Source: Branchiostoma floridae (taxonomy: Eukaryota; Chordata; Leptocardii; Amphioxiformes; Branchiostomatidae). Taken from it: DNA of 64,000 nucleotides. Under the pieces are notes generated by a model. The model made no database searches and was not told the DNA's origin. It saw only the letters and a program-made list of their open reading frames with translations. The stretch lies in the NCBI RefSeq assembly GCF_000003815.2, contig NC_049979.1:7730217-7794216 (forward strand), written 5' to 3'. Both the position numbers and the translations under genes were made by a program. This document shows, piece by piece, positions 49,201 to 57,700 of this stretch. Numbering within the stretch: the stretch's first letter is position 1; each line of letters opens with the position of its first letter.

Positions 49201-50234
49201 CAAAACTGTGTGCGGTGGCGAAGCAGTTTAAAACCACCACGATTTGCATGAAACGTTATGTGCATGTATTCATGTGGCTCTTTCCCACTTTCTACTTCTG
49301 ACATGACCGCAGGAATGCACAAAAAGTCCGTGGAGATCCAGCAGGCGCTCACCACCGGGGGCACGCAGAAGTCCGACTCCGCGGAGGAGATGGAGGACAC
49401 CCCCGAGGAGGTGCAGGAGAAGGAAAGGCCCCCGTCAGGTGAGAGGAGTATTAATATAGAACTGTAAACTGCCCATCAGACGGTGTCTTCACACACTTGA
49501 ACTGTAACGAGTGAACAGTGCCTGGTTCAGATTCTATTAACATTCGTTTGTTTGTTTTCTGATATGAGAAGCGTGTTGGCCCGTTAATCAGATATCTACC
49601 AACAAAGGTGTAAGTCATAGTTACGACTACTACTACTACCACTACTATTAATGCAACTAATAGATTATGTAATGAAATTATATTGCATTGAGAAAACTTT
49701 CTGCTGCCAATAACTATGAGAAGGAGCAACTCAATTTTTTCTCAAAAATGAAACTTCATTACATTTTCAGTGCACGAGGAAGCTACATCCAAGGAGGAGA
49801 TGAGATCGAACAGCATCGCCACCTTGCGGGCCAAGGCACAAGAACACCATGCAAAGGTAAGGTTGTTCTTAGAAAGTGCAGAAGAATCACTTCAAAAATT
49901 TGAAATTTCATATTTTCAATCACTTTGCAAAAAAATGATGACGTTACATATTGCCTTCGTGCTAGAATCCAGTGGTGATACTGGTACATCGTCATATAAG
50001 GGATGTTAGTTATAAGTTGTTTGGCCGCATTGAAAAAAAGCAATGTCTTTATCATTGTTTCTCATCCTGTTTTCCTTCTTCTGCCCTGGCCTGAAGGTTC
50101 TGGAGGAGGCGGAGAGAGACCGCGGCACGGCCGAGGGTTGCACTTCCAGACCCGTCAGCTGCAGGAAGGAGGGGTCTCCAGAACACGGGCCCGACAGTGA
50201 CAGCGCAGAGGAAAAATGTCTAGATCCAAACTGA
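24946..50234 (+). CDS. Vsx: Visual system homeobox gene Vsx (Chx10 family), 7 exons
   Basis: Exons 24946-25249, 35938-36022, 42608-42731, 48278-48458, 49313-49438, 49771-49856 and 50097-50234 join in phase to 347 residues. In order: start MTGKTTVE (vertebrate VSX2 also begins MTGK), octapeptide FAIQELLGL (35-43), basic stretch [10 protein letters not shown] before and into the homeodomain (126-185, with Q50 at residue 175 and W48 at 173), the CVC domain (about 187-237, [20 protein letters not shown] and [14 protein letters not shown]), and a C-terminal motif [13 protein letters not shown]. It is a nuclear transcription factor; vertebrate members drive retinal progenitor and bipolar-cell fate and V2a interneuron fate. 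The intron inside the homeodomain after EDRIQ matches vertebrate VSX genes. Length compares well with about 360 in human VSX2. The gene is intact. Confidence 0.96.
27820..28020. promoter_or_regulatory. Candidate regulatory block with repeated ACATTGCTACATTA
   Basis: ACATTGCTACATTACCCGTG and ACATTGCTACATTAGCCGCG lie 47 bp apart, with the related ACATTGTGACATTACTGC between. The block begins with GCGCGGTTAATGTCC and GGCTAATTGGAAC. Repeated motif in unique sequence suggests binding sites. Confidence 0.3.
28170..28255. repeat. CATC-rich simple repeat
   Basis: CCATCCATCAA and ATCAATCAATCTATCCATCC runs; low complexity. Confidence 0.9.
28826..29276. mobile_element. MITE family 3, second copy (degraded)
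   Basis: The right end (GTGCCTAACCTCTGCTTGGA plus GAG) closely matches the right end of 19480-19933. The left end (TCTCCGATTGGAGGCTC) is a weaker match. The length, 451 bp, is near the 454 bp of the first copy. Confidence 0.5.
29440..29620. promoter_or_regulatory. Candidate Vsx intronic enhancer
   Basis: GGGCGATTAACCACGATTAT followed by CTCTTAATTATCGCCCG is a near-dyad packed with GATTA and TTAATTA cores. The rest is unique and GC-balanced. Called on motif density only. Confidence 0.35.
31650..31830. promoter_or_regulatory. Candidate Vsx intronic enhancer
   Basis: A GC-rich shoulder followed by GCCCTAATTGGAAAATGACT, TTTTAATTATCCTGATTGC and GGGATGACGTGATCCCAATC. Among the intron 1 blocks this one looks most like deeply conserved developmental noncoding DNA. 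Confidence 0.38.
33572..33805 (+). other. Short open frame with two CxxC pairs
   Basis: A 77-codon ATG frame with CPKCHLRQ and, 31 residues on, FKCAICR before a stop. Two CxxC pairs could bind zinc, but there is no recognised fold, and the opposite strand is also open over much of it. Not called as a gene. Confidence 0.15.
34441..34683. mobile_element. MITE, family 2 copy 2
   Basis: Ends GGTGTACTCTCACTGCACTT and the complement ending GAGTGCACC. The interior matches copy 1 in the same orientation (ACGAATTTCAGAGATAAAGA, TTGTACGTATTACGCAATAT). Confidence 0.82.
35160..35690. promoter_or_regulatory. Candidate regulatory block or alternative Vsx promoter
   Basis: A GC-rich unique stretch with GGCGCACGTTAATTGAACC, GGCAATATATTTTGGCG, and CTACAAAAGGGCGGG (TATA-like next to a GC box), ending about 250 bp before exon 2. 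An internal promoter here would make a product lacking the octapeptide. Speculative. Confidence 0.25.
35938..36022 (+). CDS. Vsx: Vsx exon 2, basic region before the homeodomain
   Basis: Acceptor GTTTTCAAG, donor CACAG|GTAGGG. It encodes [20 protein letters not shown] and then KRKKRRHR. Phase 1 in, phase 2 out; it joins directly to exon 1 and exon 3. Confidence 0.93.
36023..42607 (+). other. Vsx intron 2 (6.6 kb)
   Basis: Includes a dispersed repeat with CA tail at 38760-39545, GC-rich blocks at 39740-40020 and 40610-40700, and a pyrimidine-rich run before exon 3. The rest is unique AT-rich sequence with no exon-like open frame. Confidence 0.5.
38760..39545 (+). repeat. Dispersed repeat with CA-rich tail
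   Basis: ATGCAAATTA-type units, then a related pair (CAAATATCATGTAAATTTG... and CAAATATCATCGTAATCCG...), GGGGGCCCAAAATTGACCTT, TCCAGAGGTTCTTGAGTTAT and an ACACAGACAC tail. Ends like this are seen on dispersed elements in marine invertebrate genomes (from memory). No coding capacity left. Confidence 0.5.
42608..42731 (+). CDS. Vsx: Vsx exon 3, homeodomain helices 1-2
   Basis: Acceptor CCCCACAG, donor ACAG|GTAACA. It encodes [35 protein letters not shown] and PEDRIQ. It is nearly identical to vertebrate VSX2 over this span. Confidence 0.97.
43275..43880. repeat. Diverged higher-order tandem array with TTTG runs
   Basis: AAACCGTCTCATGGCA-like motifs at about 43351, 43542, 43625 and 43706, alternating with CTCGACACCTAATCTCGACA-like blocks and TTTG tracts. 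Units are 80-190 bp and quite diverged. Confidence 0.65.
44942..45472. repeat. Segment flanked by 20-bp direct repeats
   Basis: CTGATTACCTGCCGTTAACG at 44942-44961 and CTGATTACCTGCCGTTAGCG at 45453-45472 differ at one base. Between them lie about 490 bp including TATCTCCAGAACGGATCG, a phrase that looks like dispersed-repeat sequence. Either a target duplication or a duplicated regulatory motif. Confidence 0.5.
46020..46220. promoter_or_regulatory. Candidate Vsx intronic enhancer
   Basis: GGGTTTAATAACTAATTTTC, AAAAGCCATTAATGTATTAACG and CTCACATTAATTGCTTGC within 100 bp. GGGTTTAATAAC also occurs at 51141 downstream of Vsx. Confidence 0.35.
46800..47150. promoter_or_regulatory. Candidate Vsx intronic enhancer
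   Basis: GC-rich unique sequence followed by GAGGTAATTTGTCAAACC and GTATAATTGACAAAATGC, which together form an inverted pair (TTTGTCAA / TTGACAAA). GGTAATTTGTCAAA recurs exactly at 51200-51213. Confidence 0.38.
48278..48458 (+). CDS. Vsx: Vsx exon 4, homeodomain helix 3 and CVC domain
   Basis: Acceptor CTCCCCAG, donor CTTG|GTATGT. It encodes [40 protein letters not shown] and [20 protein letters not shown]. The CVC domain is diagnostic for the Vsx family. GC content is higher than in surrounding intron DNA. Confidence 0.97.
48459..49312 (+). other. Vsx intron 4
   Basis: 854 bp, about 30 percent of it a family 2 MITE (48847-49103). The rest is unremarkable. Confidence 0.7.
48847..49103. mobile_element. 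MITE, family 2 copy 3 (inverted interior)
   Basis: Ends GGTGGTATCTCACTGCACTT and complement (one mismatch). The interior reads in the opposite direction to copies 1 and 2 (GTATGACTTGACGACAAAAT, TTTATCTCTGAAATTCGTTG). Confidence 0.85.
49313..49438 (+). CDS. Vsx: Vsx exon 5, end of CVC and acidic linker
   Basis: Acceptor GACCGCAG, donor TCAG|GTGAGA. It encodes [20 protein letters not shown] and an acidic [20 protein letters not shown] stretch. Phase 1 at both ends. Confidence 0.94.
49771..49856 (+). CDS. Vsx: Vsx exon 6, C-terminal conserved motif
   Basis: Acceptor CATTTTCAG, donor AAAG|GTAAGG. It encodes [20 protein letters not shown] and AKAQEHHAK. The [12 protein letters not shown] core is the paired-tail-like motif at the VSX2 C-terminus. 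Confidence 0.94.
50097..50234 (+). CDS. Vsx: Vsx exon 7, C-terminus
   Basis: Acceptor GGCCTGAAG is weak in pyrimidines at the last bases but follows a T/C-rich tract. It encodes [34 protein letters not shown] and CLDPN, then TGA at 50232-50234. Acidic and probably disordered. Confidence 0.9.
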   Translation, partial: VLEEAERDRGTAEGCTSRPVSCRKEGSPEHGPDSDSAEEKCLDPN

Positions 50235-51109
50235 ACGAAAAGCAGTGTACAATCAAGGGATATCTAGAAAATATGAAAAGTTGCTGTTCGTGACATTGAT
50301 GAACCCACTCTTGATTTTCACCATTGTCTATGACATATCTATATATCATGCCTATATACTATTTCAACCAGCATGGGTTTTGTATGGAGCTCCTGTAAAA
50401 AGAACACAGAGGTTTCGCTAATCTTGTAGTATCCATTTGTCTTCATGTCCCTTTGAGATGTTCCGGGCATCATTCTTGTATATATTCATGTAAGGAACGA
50501 CATGTAAGAAATCACCTCGGTGGTTAAGTCAAGCCTGTTGCGTAGCAACGTACAAGTTTAAGGTTACAAACCTGTTACTATTCTACAACTGTTTGTAACG
50601 ACATCATGCAGTGCAACTTTACTTCAAGTTGTACACACGGCTTTCAGTATCCCTATCTCGTCACTATTTTAGTAAATTCCTACATCGTATATGATACAAC
50701 ACCAGAAATGATGATAATGAATGTTATGGCCTACATTACTTTGCCACCGTTAATATAAATTTATATCTGCATGTTACTTTGTCATTTTCACATGTATACA
50801 TTACATCGTGTAAAAAAAACAACAACTAAGCAACCATCATCTATAAATGTGTTCAATGTTGAACGTTAAGAATAATTTCAACAATGTCTTAATGTTCTCC
50901 CAAGACATCGATCCTGAAACTGTGTACATATATCAGATATCCTTACGAAATAGAACTGATGTAGTTTTCCCCTTAACAGAGAGTCTCTCCTGTAGGGAGG
51001 ACATGTTTTTGTCCCTGGTCCCTGTTCGCCATGACTGGTCTCTAACGCTATCGCAGGTGATGAAAGCCGCCGCCTGGCGTTCTGATGACCTCTAACTTGT
51101 GCCACAGAG

Positions 51110-51245
51110 ACGTCTACTCCGCCTGTCGGGATAATTCCCGGGTTTAATAACGGATTATCCTTCATTGTGCAATTAGCGTGATCCCTTAATAGGCCTGCCG
51201 GTAATTTGTCAAATCCATAAATTGGGCATGTGCGGAGAGCGCCCG
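51110..51245. promoter_or_regulatory. Candidate regulatory block downstream of Vsx
   Basis: GTTTAATAACGGATTATCCT, GTGCAATTAGCGTGATCCCT, GGTAATTTGTCAAATCC. It shares two motifs of 12-14 bp with intron 3 blocks at 46131 and 47089. If it is transcribed it would lie within the 3' UTR. Confidence 0.35.
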
Positions 51246-52016
51246 AGGCTTTACGCTACATGATGGCACGCAACTTGAACTTAAAAGCATCTTTGCGGAC
51301 ACGATTATCATCAACCTTTCATTTCTTTTTGTTGACCTGGCTTTTAATCGGATCGACTCGGATTAGCATGACGTAATCTTTTACGACACAGCGAATTCGA
51401 ATGTGATAAGAAGCTAAGTCGTAGAGTTTGTTCAACAGCGTTCCTTAAATTCAACTTTGACCAAACTGTGATGACAAATGTATCAGTCAAAGATTAGTCG
51501 TTTATGTTTGATCAAAGTTGACTCAAAAAGATTTTGTTCCGGTAAACATCACGTCGTTTCTCGGGACCTTTGACGGTGACAAATAATCTTGACCAATGCA
51601 AATTTTTGCCAGAGAGTGAAGATGCCTATGAGGTCAGCGTTGTTGTACCGCTTATCAACTGCTTGTACAATCTTATATATCTGTAACGTTACTGTTCTGT
51701 GTCGCGTTGTTCGCCAAGCGATGTGTTTGTTGTCTGGGAGTGCCCGGCGTGCTGAAAACTACTTAAGTCTGATAGACCACTTTCTGATTTGGAAAGTATC
51801 AAATATTGCTGTTTGAATTTGGTAGCAATTCAATTTTTGCAGCATTTGATTAGTCAGCTGTGTAATTGAAAATTCACAGCTTTAAGCTTATATCTGCCTG
51901 TTGGAAAAAACAGAACAGTTTTCCATCTTCAAACAGCTTAAGAGTTAGACTACCTTGCTTAGTCAGTATGCACACCCTGTGTACCTTGTGCATGTCTTGT
52001 GTTTTGTTGCTCTGTA

Positions 52017-52022
52017 AATAAA
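52017..52022 (+). terminator. Vsx: Candidate polyadenylation signal of Vsx
   Basis: AATAAA followed by AGCCTGTGCTTGG and GTGTGTTTTTGTTT, a good downstream element. Confidence 0.45.
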
Positions 52023-52030
52023 AGCCTGTG

Positions 52031-54331
52031 CTTGGATCAATGTGCATAGTGTGTTTTTGTTTATCTTACTTACGATATACATACAAGAAAACTGAAATAA
52101 GCAAGGAAGGTTGGAGGCTTAAGTGCAATTGCTGATATATATGATTTGAATAAACAATCCAGCATATTCAGTATTCACCATGTCAACATTGTGGTTGTAG
52201 ACAGCAGGAGGGTGTGAAAGGGCTAGCCTCTCTGCCATTGCAGGGTAATTTTACTAACTACAGTGAAGTACAGCCATGCTTAAAAATACAGACACATTTA
52301 CTTAGCAGAAGCTGGAATTATATTCACAGGTCACCTGAGGTGTTGGAAACATCCACACAGTTAAATGGTGGAAAATAATAAGACAAACAAATCTTGCTGC
52401 TTGATTTTGGTTTAGGCCACAGCAAGTAAATTCTATGGATGACATCCTCTGCAGACTTAAAAAATAATGCGATAGGGTGAAAAAAAAGCAAGATGGGTAA
52501 AAAAATACAAGATGGGTAAATTTTAAAAATAGAACCCATAAACGTCGTAACAATAATAGAAGTGACAAAACATGGTAGCATAGACTACAAATCATTCATT
52601 CCTGAATTCAAGAAGTGAACTATAGTGTAGTAAAAGTGACACTAGACTGGTATCACTTACCAAGTTGGCAACTGCACTCATGACTCATGATGCCACTTTT
52701 ACAACTATCCAACTATAACTTCACTTCAATAACTACAGTCACTGCTACCTCGCTAGTGTCATTTCTACAAGTACAATCAGTACACACAACACATTTTTCC
52801 CATTTTGATACTTTCTTGTCACGTTGACCATCTCCGAAGATGAAAAAAAAATCTTTTTTTTTTCTGAAATCAGGCGAAAATTAATCATAAGTCATCCATA
52901 AAATTTACTTGTTGTGGCCTTACATACATTCATAGAATTAGACACAAATCAGATTAGCATCAATTTCTTTGAAATCTATAAAGATAACATTTACCAACTG
53001 GGGAATCTAATGGTTCAAAATCGGAAATCGTTCCGGGTATGAAAAGATTAAGTGTCTGATCTCAGACCAAAATGCAGCATGATGCATTTTCGGTGAAATG
53101 CAGTCTTGCTACTATGGCTCTCGTTTTCAGCCAAGCCGAGAAACAATGGATGTTGTTTGGAACGTTTAACTGTTTCCAAAATCATATCAAGTTGCTTGAA
53201 TAACTACTTTTTGGTGTACTGTGTACAATCATACAATATAGACACAAGTACTGTATACATAATTTTGACATTCTACTTGCTAAGGCAAATCACTGCATCA
53301 TTTCTGCATCGCTGTCATACAGACTTAGTGCTTCATGCAGATTTCATAAAGACAATGTTTTCAGAATGACAAAGAAAGGTCTCCTTGTGTGTGAACGTTG
53401 ATGACTGCACATCAGTTGGTGCTCCTTGTAGTAAGAACATGTTGGTTTTAACTTATCAGCAATTATAGGATAAAATAGATTCAAATTATGGACGGATTGC
53501 AGAAATAAGAATTTCTAATGCTTATCTCATATTTTCATATCAAGCCCTCAGGCACAAACTCCCCCTTGTGGTTTTTCACATAACAGCAGGTTCCTCTGAA
53601 GGCTTTTAGTACATTTGTATCAGACTTTGTAAAATTTATTAGATTTATAAAGTTTGTAAGATTTTAGAAATACTACTTTGTACAAGCATTTCATTTGCCT
53701 TTTCTTTCCCTTATCTGTAAAATATTTCACCATAGCTAGCATTTACATTGGCTCTTTGTAAAAGTTTCAAACTTGACACATTACAGAAACAATAGGTATT
53801 TGATGCAGCCACTTTCTACATACATGTATTGCAAAAATACATCATCAAAAGCCAGGTAATAGCCTAACTTTTAACTTAACTTTCTACACTTTGGTACACA
53901 TAGTTGTTAATTGTTTGTGATGTTACAACATATCCCTTTGGTCTTGATCGTAGAGACTTTAATAAACCACACAGGTTAACTCAGGTTGCTCCAGCAACTA
54001 AATTGTAATTTCCACAGTTTGTGCTGATATTCTAAGGAAAATAAATGACAGACTTTGATACAGTTGTTCTATCGTACACAATAGCTTCCAAAAGATACAG
54101 CAGCACTTACTTAATGTAATGCCTTTTGAAAGTCAAAATGTATACATGCATTTGGAAGCTGTTGCAAAGTTGAATAATGGTATAAGTGCATGTTATAACA
54201 GGAACTGTTAATATTGACAATGTAAAGACATCATAGTTCAGAGAGAAGAATTCAGGAATCTTCCTTTTTGAGCTCACACCCAGCAACTCTACTATACAAT
54301 TGTAAAATTTAGAGATGGGTCAAAACCATTA
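52031..54331. other. Convergent intergenic region and Spata7 3' UTR
   Basis: AT-rich. A weak inverted repeat (TAGTAAAAGTGACACTAG and partner CTAGTGTCATTTCTA) at 52627-52770 may be a MITE. A minus-strand AATAAA lies at 53635-53640. Otherwise nothing is recognised. Confidence 0.5.
53635..53640 (-). terminator. Spata7: Candidate polyadenylation signal of Spata7
   Basis: The only clear AATAAA on the minus strand in the 700 bp after the stop. The downstream element is weak. Confidence 0.3.
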
Positions 54332-54781
54332 TCAGGACATAGATGCACTCAAACTCTTCTCAGATGTGGATGTGGAGCTCAGAGTAGGTGAGCTGGTACT
54401 GTCTCTCCTCTCCTCCTTCCCATCATCCTCATCATCTGACTCTTTCCTGTCTTCATCATCTGACAGACTAAGAGGAGACCCAACAGGGGCGTGTCTGTCA
54501 TCTTCAGTATGTCCATTCTCTGTACGTGCTTCTGAAATGTCTTTGGGGATAGTTTCTGTATCATCCAAGCCATCCCCCGTGGCTTGTTTATTTAGAATGT
54601 TTTCATATTCCCTGTTGACGTCCTCTGGCCCAAACGTGTCACTCCCCATCGTAGACGGCTTGTCCTCTAGCATGTCCTCATCAGGCCTGGGGCGGAGAGT
54701 GTAGCGGGTGTCTGGGGCCTTGGAATCATCAGCGATGCCCAAATCTTCTCGAAGGATGTCGATCATTTGCCGCATCCGGGT
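54332..54781 (-). CDS. Spata7: Spata7 terminal exon 12, acidic tail
   Basis: Acceptor CTTTCCTAG. It encodes TRMRQMIDILREDLGI, then a long acidic Ser/Asp/Glu-rich tail (SDDEDRKESDDEDDGKEERR) ending SASMS and a stop at 54332-54334. Confidence 0.92.
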   Translation of the reverse strand, partial: TRMRQMIDILREDLGIADDSKAPDTRYTLRPRPDEDMLEDKPSTMGSDTFGPEDVNREYENILNKQATGDGLDDTETIPKDISEARTENGHTEDDRHAPVGSPLSLSDDEDRKESDDEDDGKEERRDSTSSPTLSSTSTSEKSLSASMS

Positions 54782-57700
54782 CTAGGAAAGTGAAAAAACT
54801 GTATAGAATTCATGGCAAAGAGATAGCAAAATTTCGTAAAACAAACAAGTTTAACCATGTCAGCTGTTACATTTTGCAAATCTGAATGTAGATTATCTTA
54901 GAATTTTTTAATATGATCTTTAGAAATATCAATAAATGTGAACGTTTTTTGCAGCTTTTTGGGCCTTGTCTAATCAAAATGTTGAATTTCTATCCAGACA
55001 CGTACAAACACAATCGCTACTTGATTACCTCATTCAACTCTCCATCCCTCTTCTGGACATGACTGTCAAACACTTGCAGCAGGACCCTGGATTGGAATGA
55101 TGTTGCGTGGACGAAATACAAATATGTTTCAGTCAGTCTTTGTCCTTGTCTTGCTTTCATAGCAGACATTAGAATATACCCATACTTACTTCGGGTCAAT
55201 AGATATCTACCTACAATTTGGAACAAAATGAAGAATATAGCAACCTTGACAACTCCAGTAAAATTCAACTGCCTGCCATGTAAATAAGTCTTTCTCACTT
55301 GTTGGTAAATATGCCCCTAGCCAGGATGTCGTTTGTCACATCTGTCACAAACTCCAGGTACTTCAGCTCCTCCTCCCTAGGGAAAACAGAAAAATTTTAT
55401 AACAGATGAAAAAAAGGATGACCTACTAAAGCCAATGGTTTTAGCCCCAAATCCATACATTCATGACAAGAACAACACTTTTCTTGAAAGATGCAGGTTA
55501 GACATATATAGTGCAAGTCCTGATATGGCAGTCTACAAAGAGGTTGGTAAGTAGTGACTACCCTGTGGCAGAACTGAAATGAAAATCTATAAATTGCTAT
55601 CTCAGCTACTGGTGGACAGACAGAATATACTATGTAACATTACAAATCACAAAAAACTGATTAAATATGTGCAATAGAAAGACTTACTCTGCCTCTATCT
55701 GTTTCATAGTCTGAGACTTGGTCCTATTCTTAGTGCTGTAAAAAAGGTGAACAAAGCAAAATAAATCAGAAACAAGGACAGGATTATTCAGTGGAATAGT
55801 GCACAACTTGTGAACACTGTGGATATATGTTTCATGGTACTATTCATATATGTGAAATTTTAATACAACTTAGCCTTGAGATACAAACTGCACAAGGACA
55901 GTATTCATGTATGCAAATTGCAAATGGACATCATCACCACCATAACAAAAAAATTCATAATGGCAACTGCAGGGACAAGTTGAGTTTCTCAAGTTATTAC
56001 TGAGCTTTTTATACACCAGACCTTGTGGTTTCAGCCTGTTAAGAACTGCCACGCTATCAGTTACCTTGTAAATCCTTTGATAGAGGTGTTACCATACATG
56101 TAGGTCTAGGACAGGTCTGCAAGTGTCTCCCCACCCACCTGTACATGGACCTGTTAGTGTCAGACATCCTCCTCTCAGCTGGCTGGGGTGCAGCACTCCA
56201 GGAGTCCTCCTTCACTGTTAGCTTCTCCATTCTCCTGGAGGAATGGAGTAAGTCATTATACCATCAACCAGACAGCCTCTTGCATTCAGCTTCCATTTTA
56301 ACAAACAGTAATTTTTTATTATTGTAGGCAAAAATTCACCAATTCACAAGTCAGTTGTGGTCTAGCTAGGGTGAGCCCGCTGGACAGAGCCGCATGGAAG
56401 CACAGTGTCAAAACTACCCTACTGCTGCCTACCCATGTGTCAGGGACCCCAGCAGCAGCATAATCAAGTACAGGATACTACTACTACTACCACTACTACT
56501 ACTACTTCTATACTACTACTACTATTACTACTACTTCTACTTCCACTACTTCTACTTGTAAGTTCCTATCCTGAAGCAGAAGGTACAAATTGTAGTCTTT
56601 CTGTTAAAGATCTACTGTCTATTTAGCTAATAATCATGTAAAAACAATAAACCAACAGATTCTGGTCAAATGATAGATCTATGGTTTTATTGTTTATTGT
56701 TGTTGTTTATTGTTTTATTAACTCCTTTAGTTGTCACAGTTACATGCAACAGCTACTCTTCCAGGAGTAACAAAATTACACAGAAAACATGGACACTGGG
56801 CATAACATACACAGCATATAACAATTGGAGATACTAAATGGCAGTAGGTCCCATTTACTGAAAAGTTCGCTGGGATTTACTTTTGCGGTAGCGGGAAAAT
56901 GAATATTTCACGGTGGTTTTAAGTTTGCAGTAGCGCCATCATCTGTAGTCTCATACTATAATGGAAAAATTTTTGCAGTGGTTTTAAGTTTGTGGTGAAG
57001 TGGCCACCGCAAAAACCGCGAACATAAAACCACCACAAAAATTTCTGCATTTACAGTAGCTGCCACATACTTGGCCTGCTGCTCCACCCATCTGGCATGG
57101 TCAGCATCCTTCTCTATGTCCAGAGGAGGCACACGGCTCTCCTCCTCCTGCCTACTCCTCCTCCGTGGGGCAGGCTGTGGCGGGACATCCGTGTAGCTCA
57201 TCTCACTCATGTTCAGGTCACTCGCTACGCTTTGTCTCCTTTAGGAAGGAAAATAAAGACGTGTGTTGGCAGATATTGAAGATTTCTTAGGAAAATGCAG
57301 AGTAAATATAAAGCTTTGCTTCTAGAAGGTTAAGTTTAAGTTTCAAAATAGGCTGTCATCTGTTTATGAAGGTTAGACATCCAGGTAAACAATATTCAGA
57401 TACAATTCAATCTCTACAACTAGATAACAAATTTCATTCTAGTGACGCTGAAAAATAGTGATGGATGTCACTCAAAACGTCCGGAAGTAAATCTCCCAAT
57501 GTAATCCAGTTGTAGAGATTGAATTGTATCTGAAGGCTGTCATCTGGACATCTCTACTCACCCATCATTATCTGCAGGTTTTGGAGCCTTTTTCCTGCGA
57601 GGTGGGTTGTAGCACTTGGACTGAGACAGCCGAGACTGGACTCCTGTCCGGTTCAGGGTCCTGGGGGTGAACGGTTTGTCCGGACTGCGGAACTTGTGTG

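Larger units (their letters stand above)
50235..52030 (+). other. Vsx 3' UTR or downstream region
   Basis: No coding sequence. Bases 51110-51245 look regulatory. The first good AATAAA with a GT-rich follow-up is at 52017, which would give a 1.8-kb 3' UTR. Confidence 0.45.

Noticed and set aside
54315-54704. Ser-rich plus-strand frame
   Set aside because: Antisense of the acidic Spata7 tail; the minus strand has the splice acceptor, stop and family similarity.
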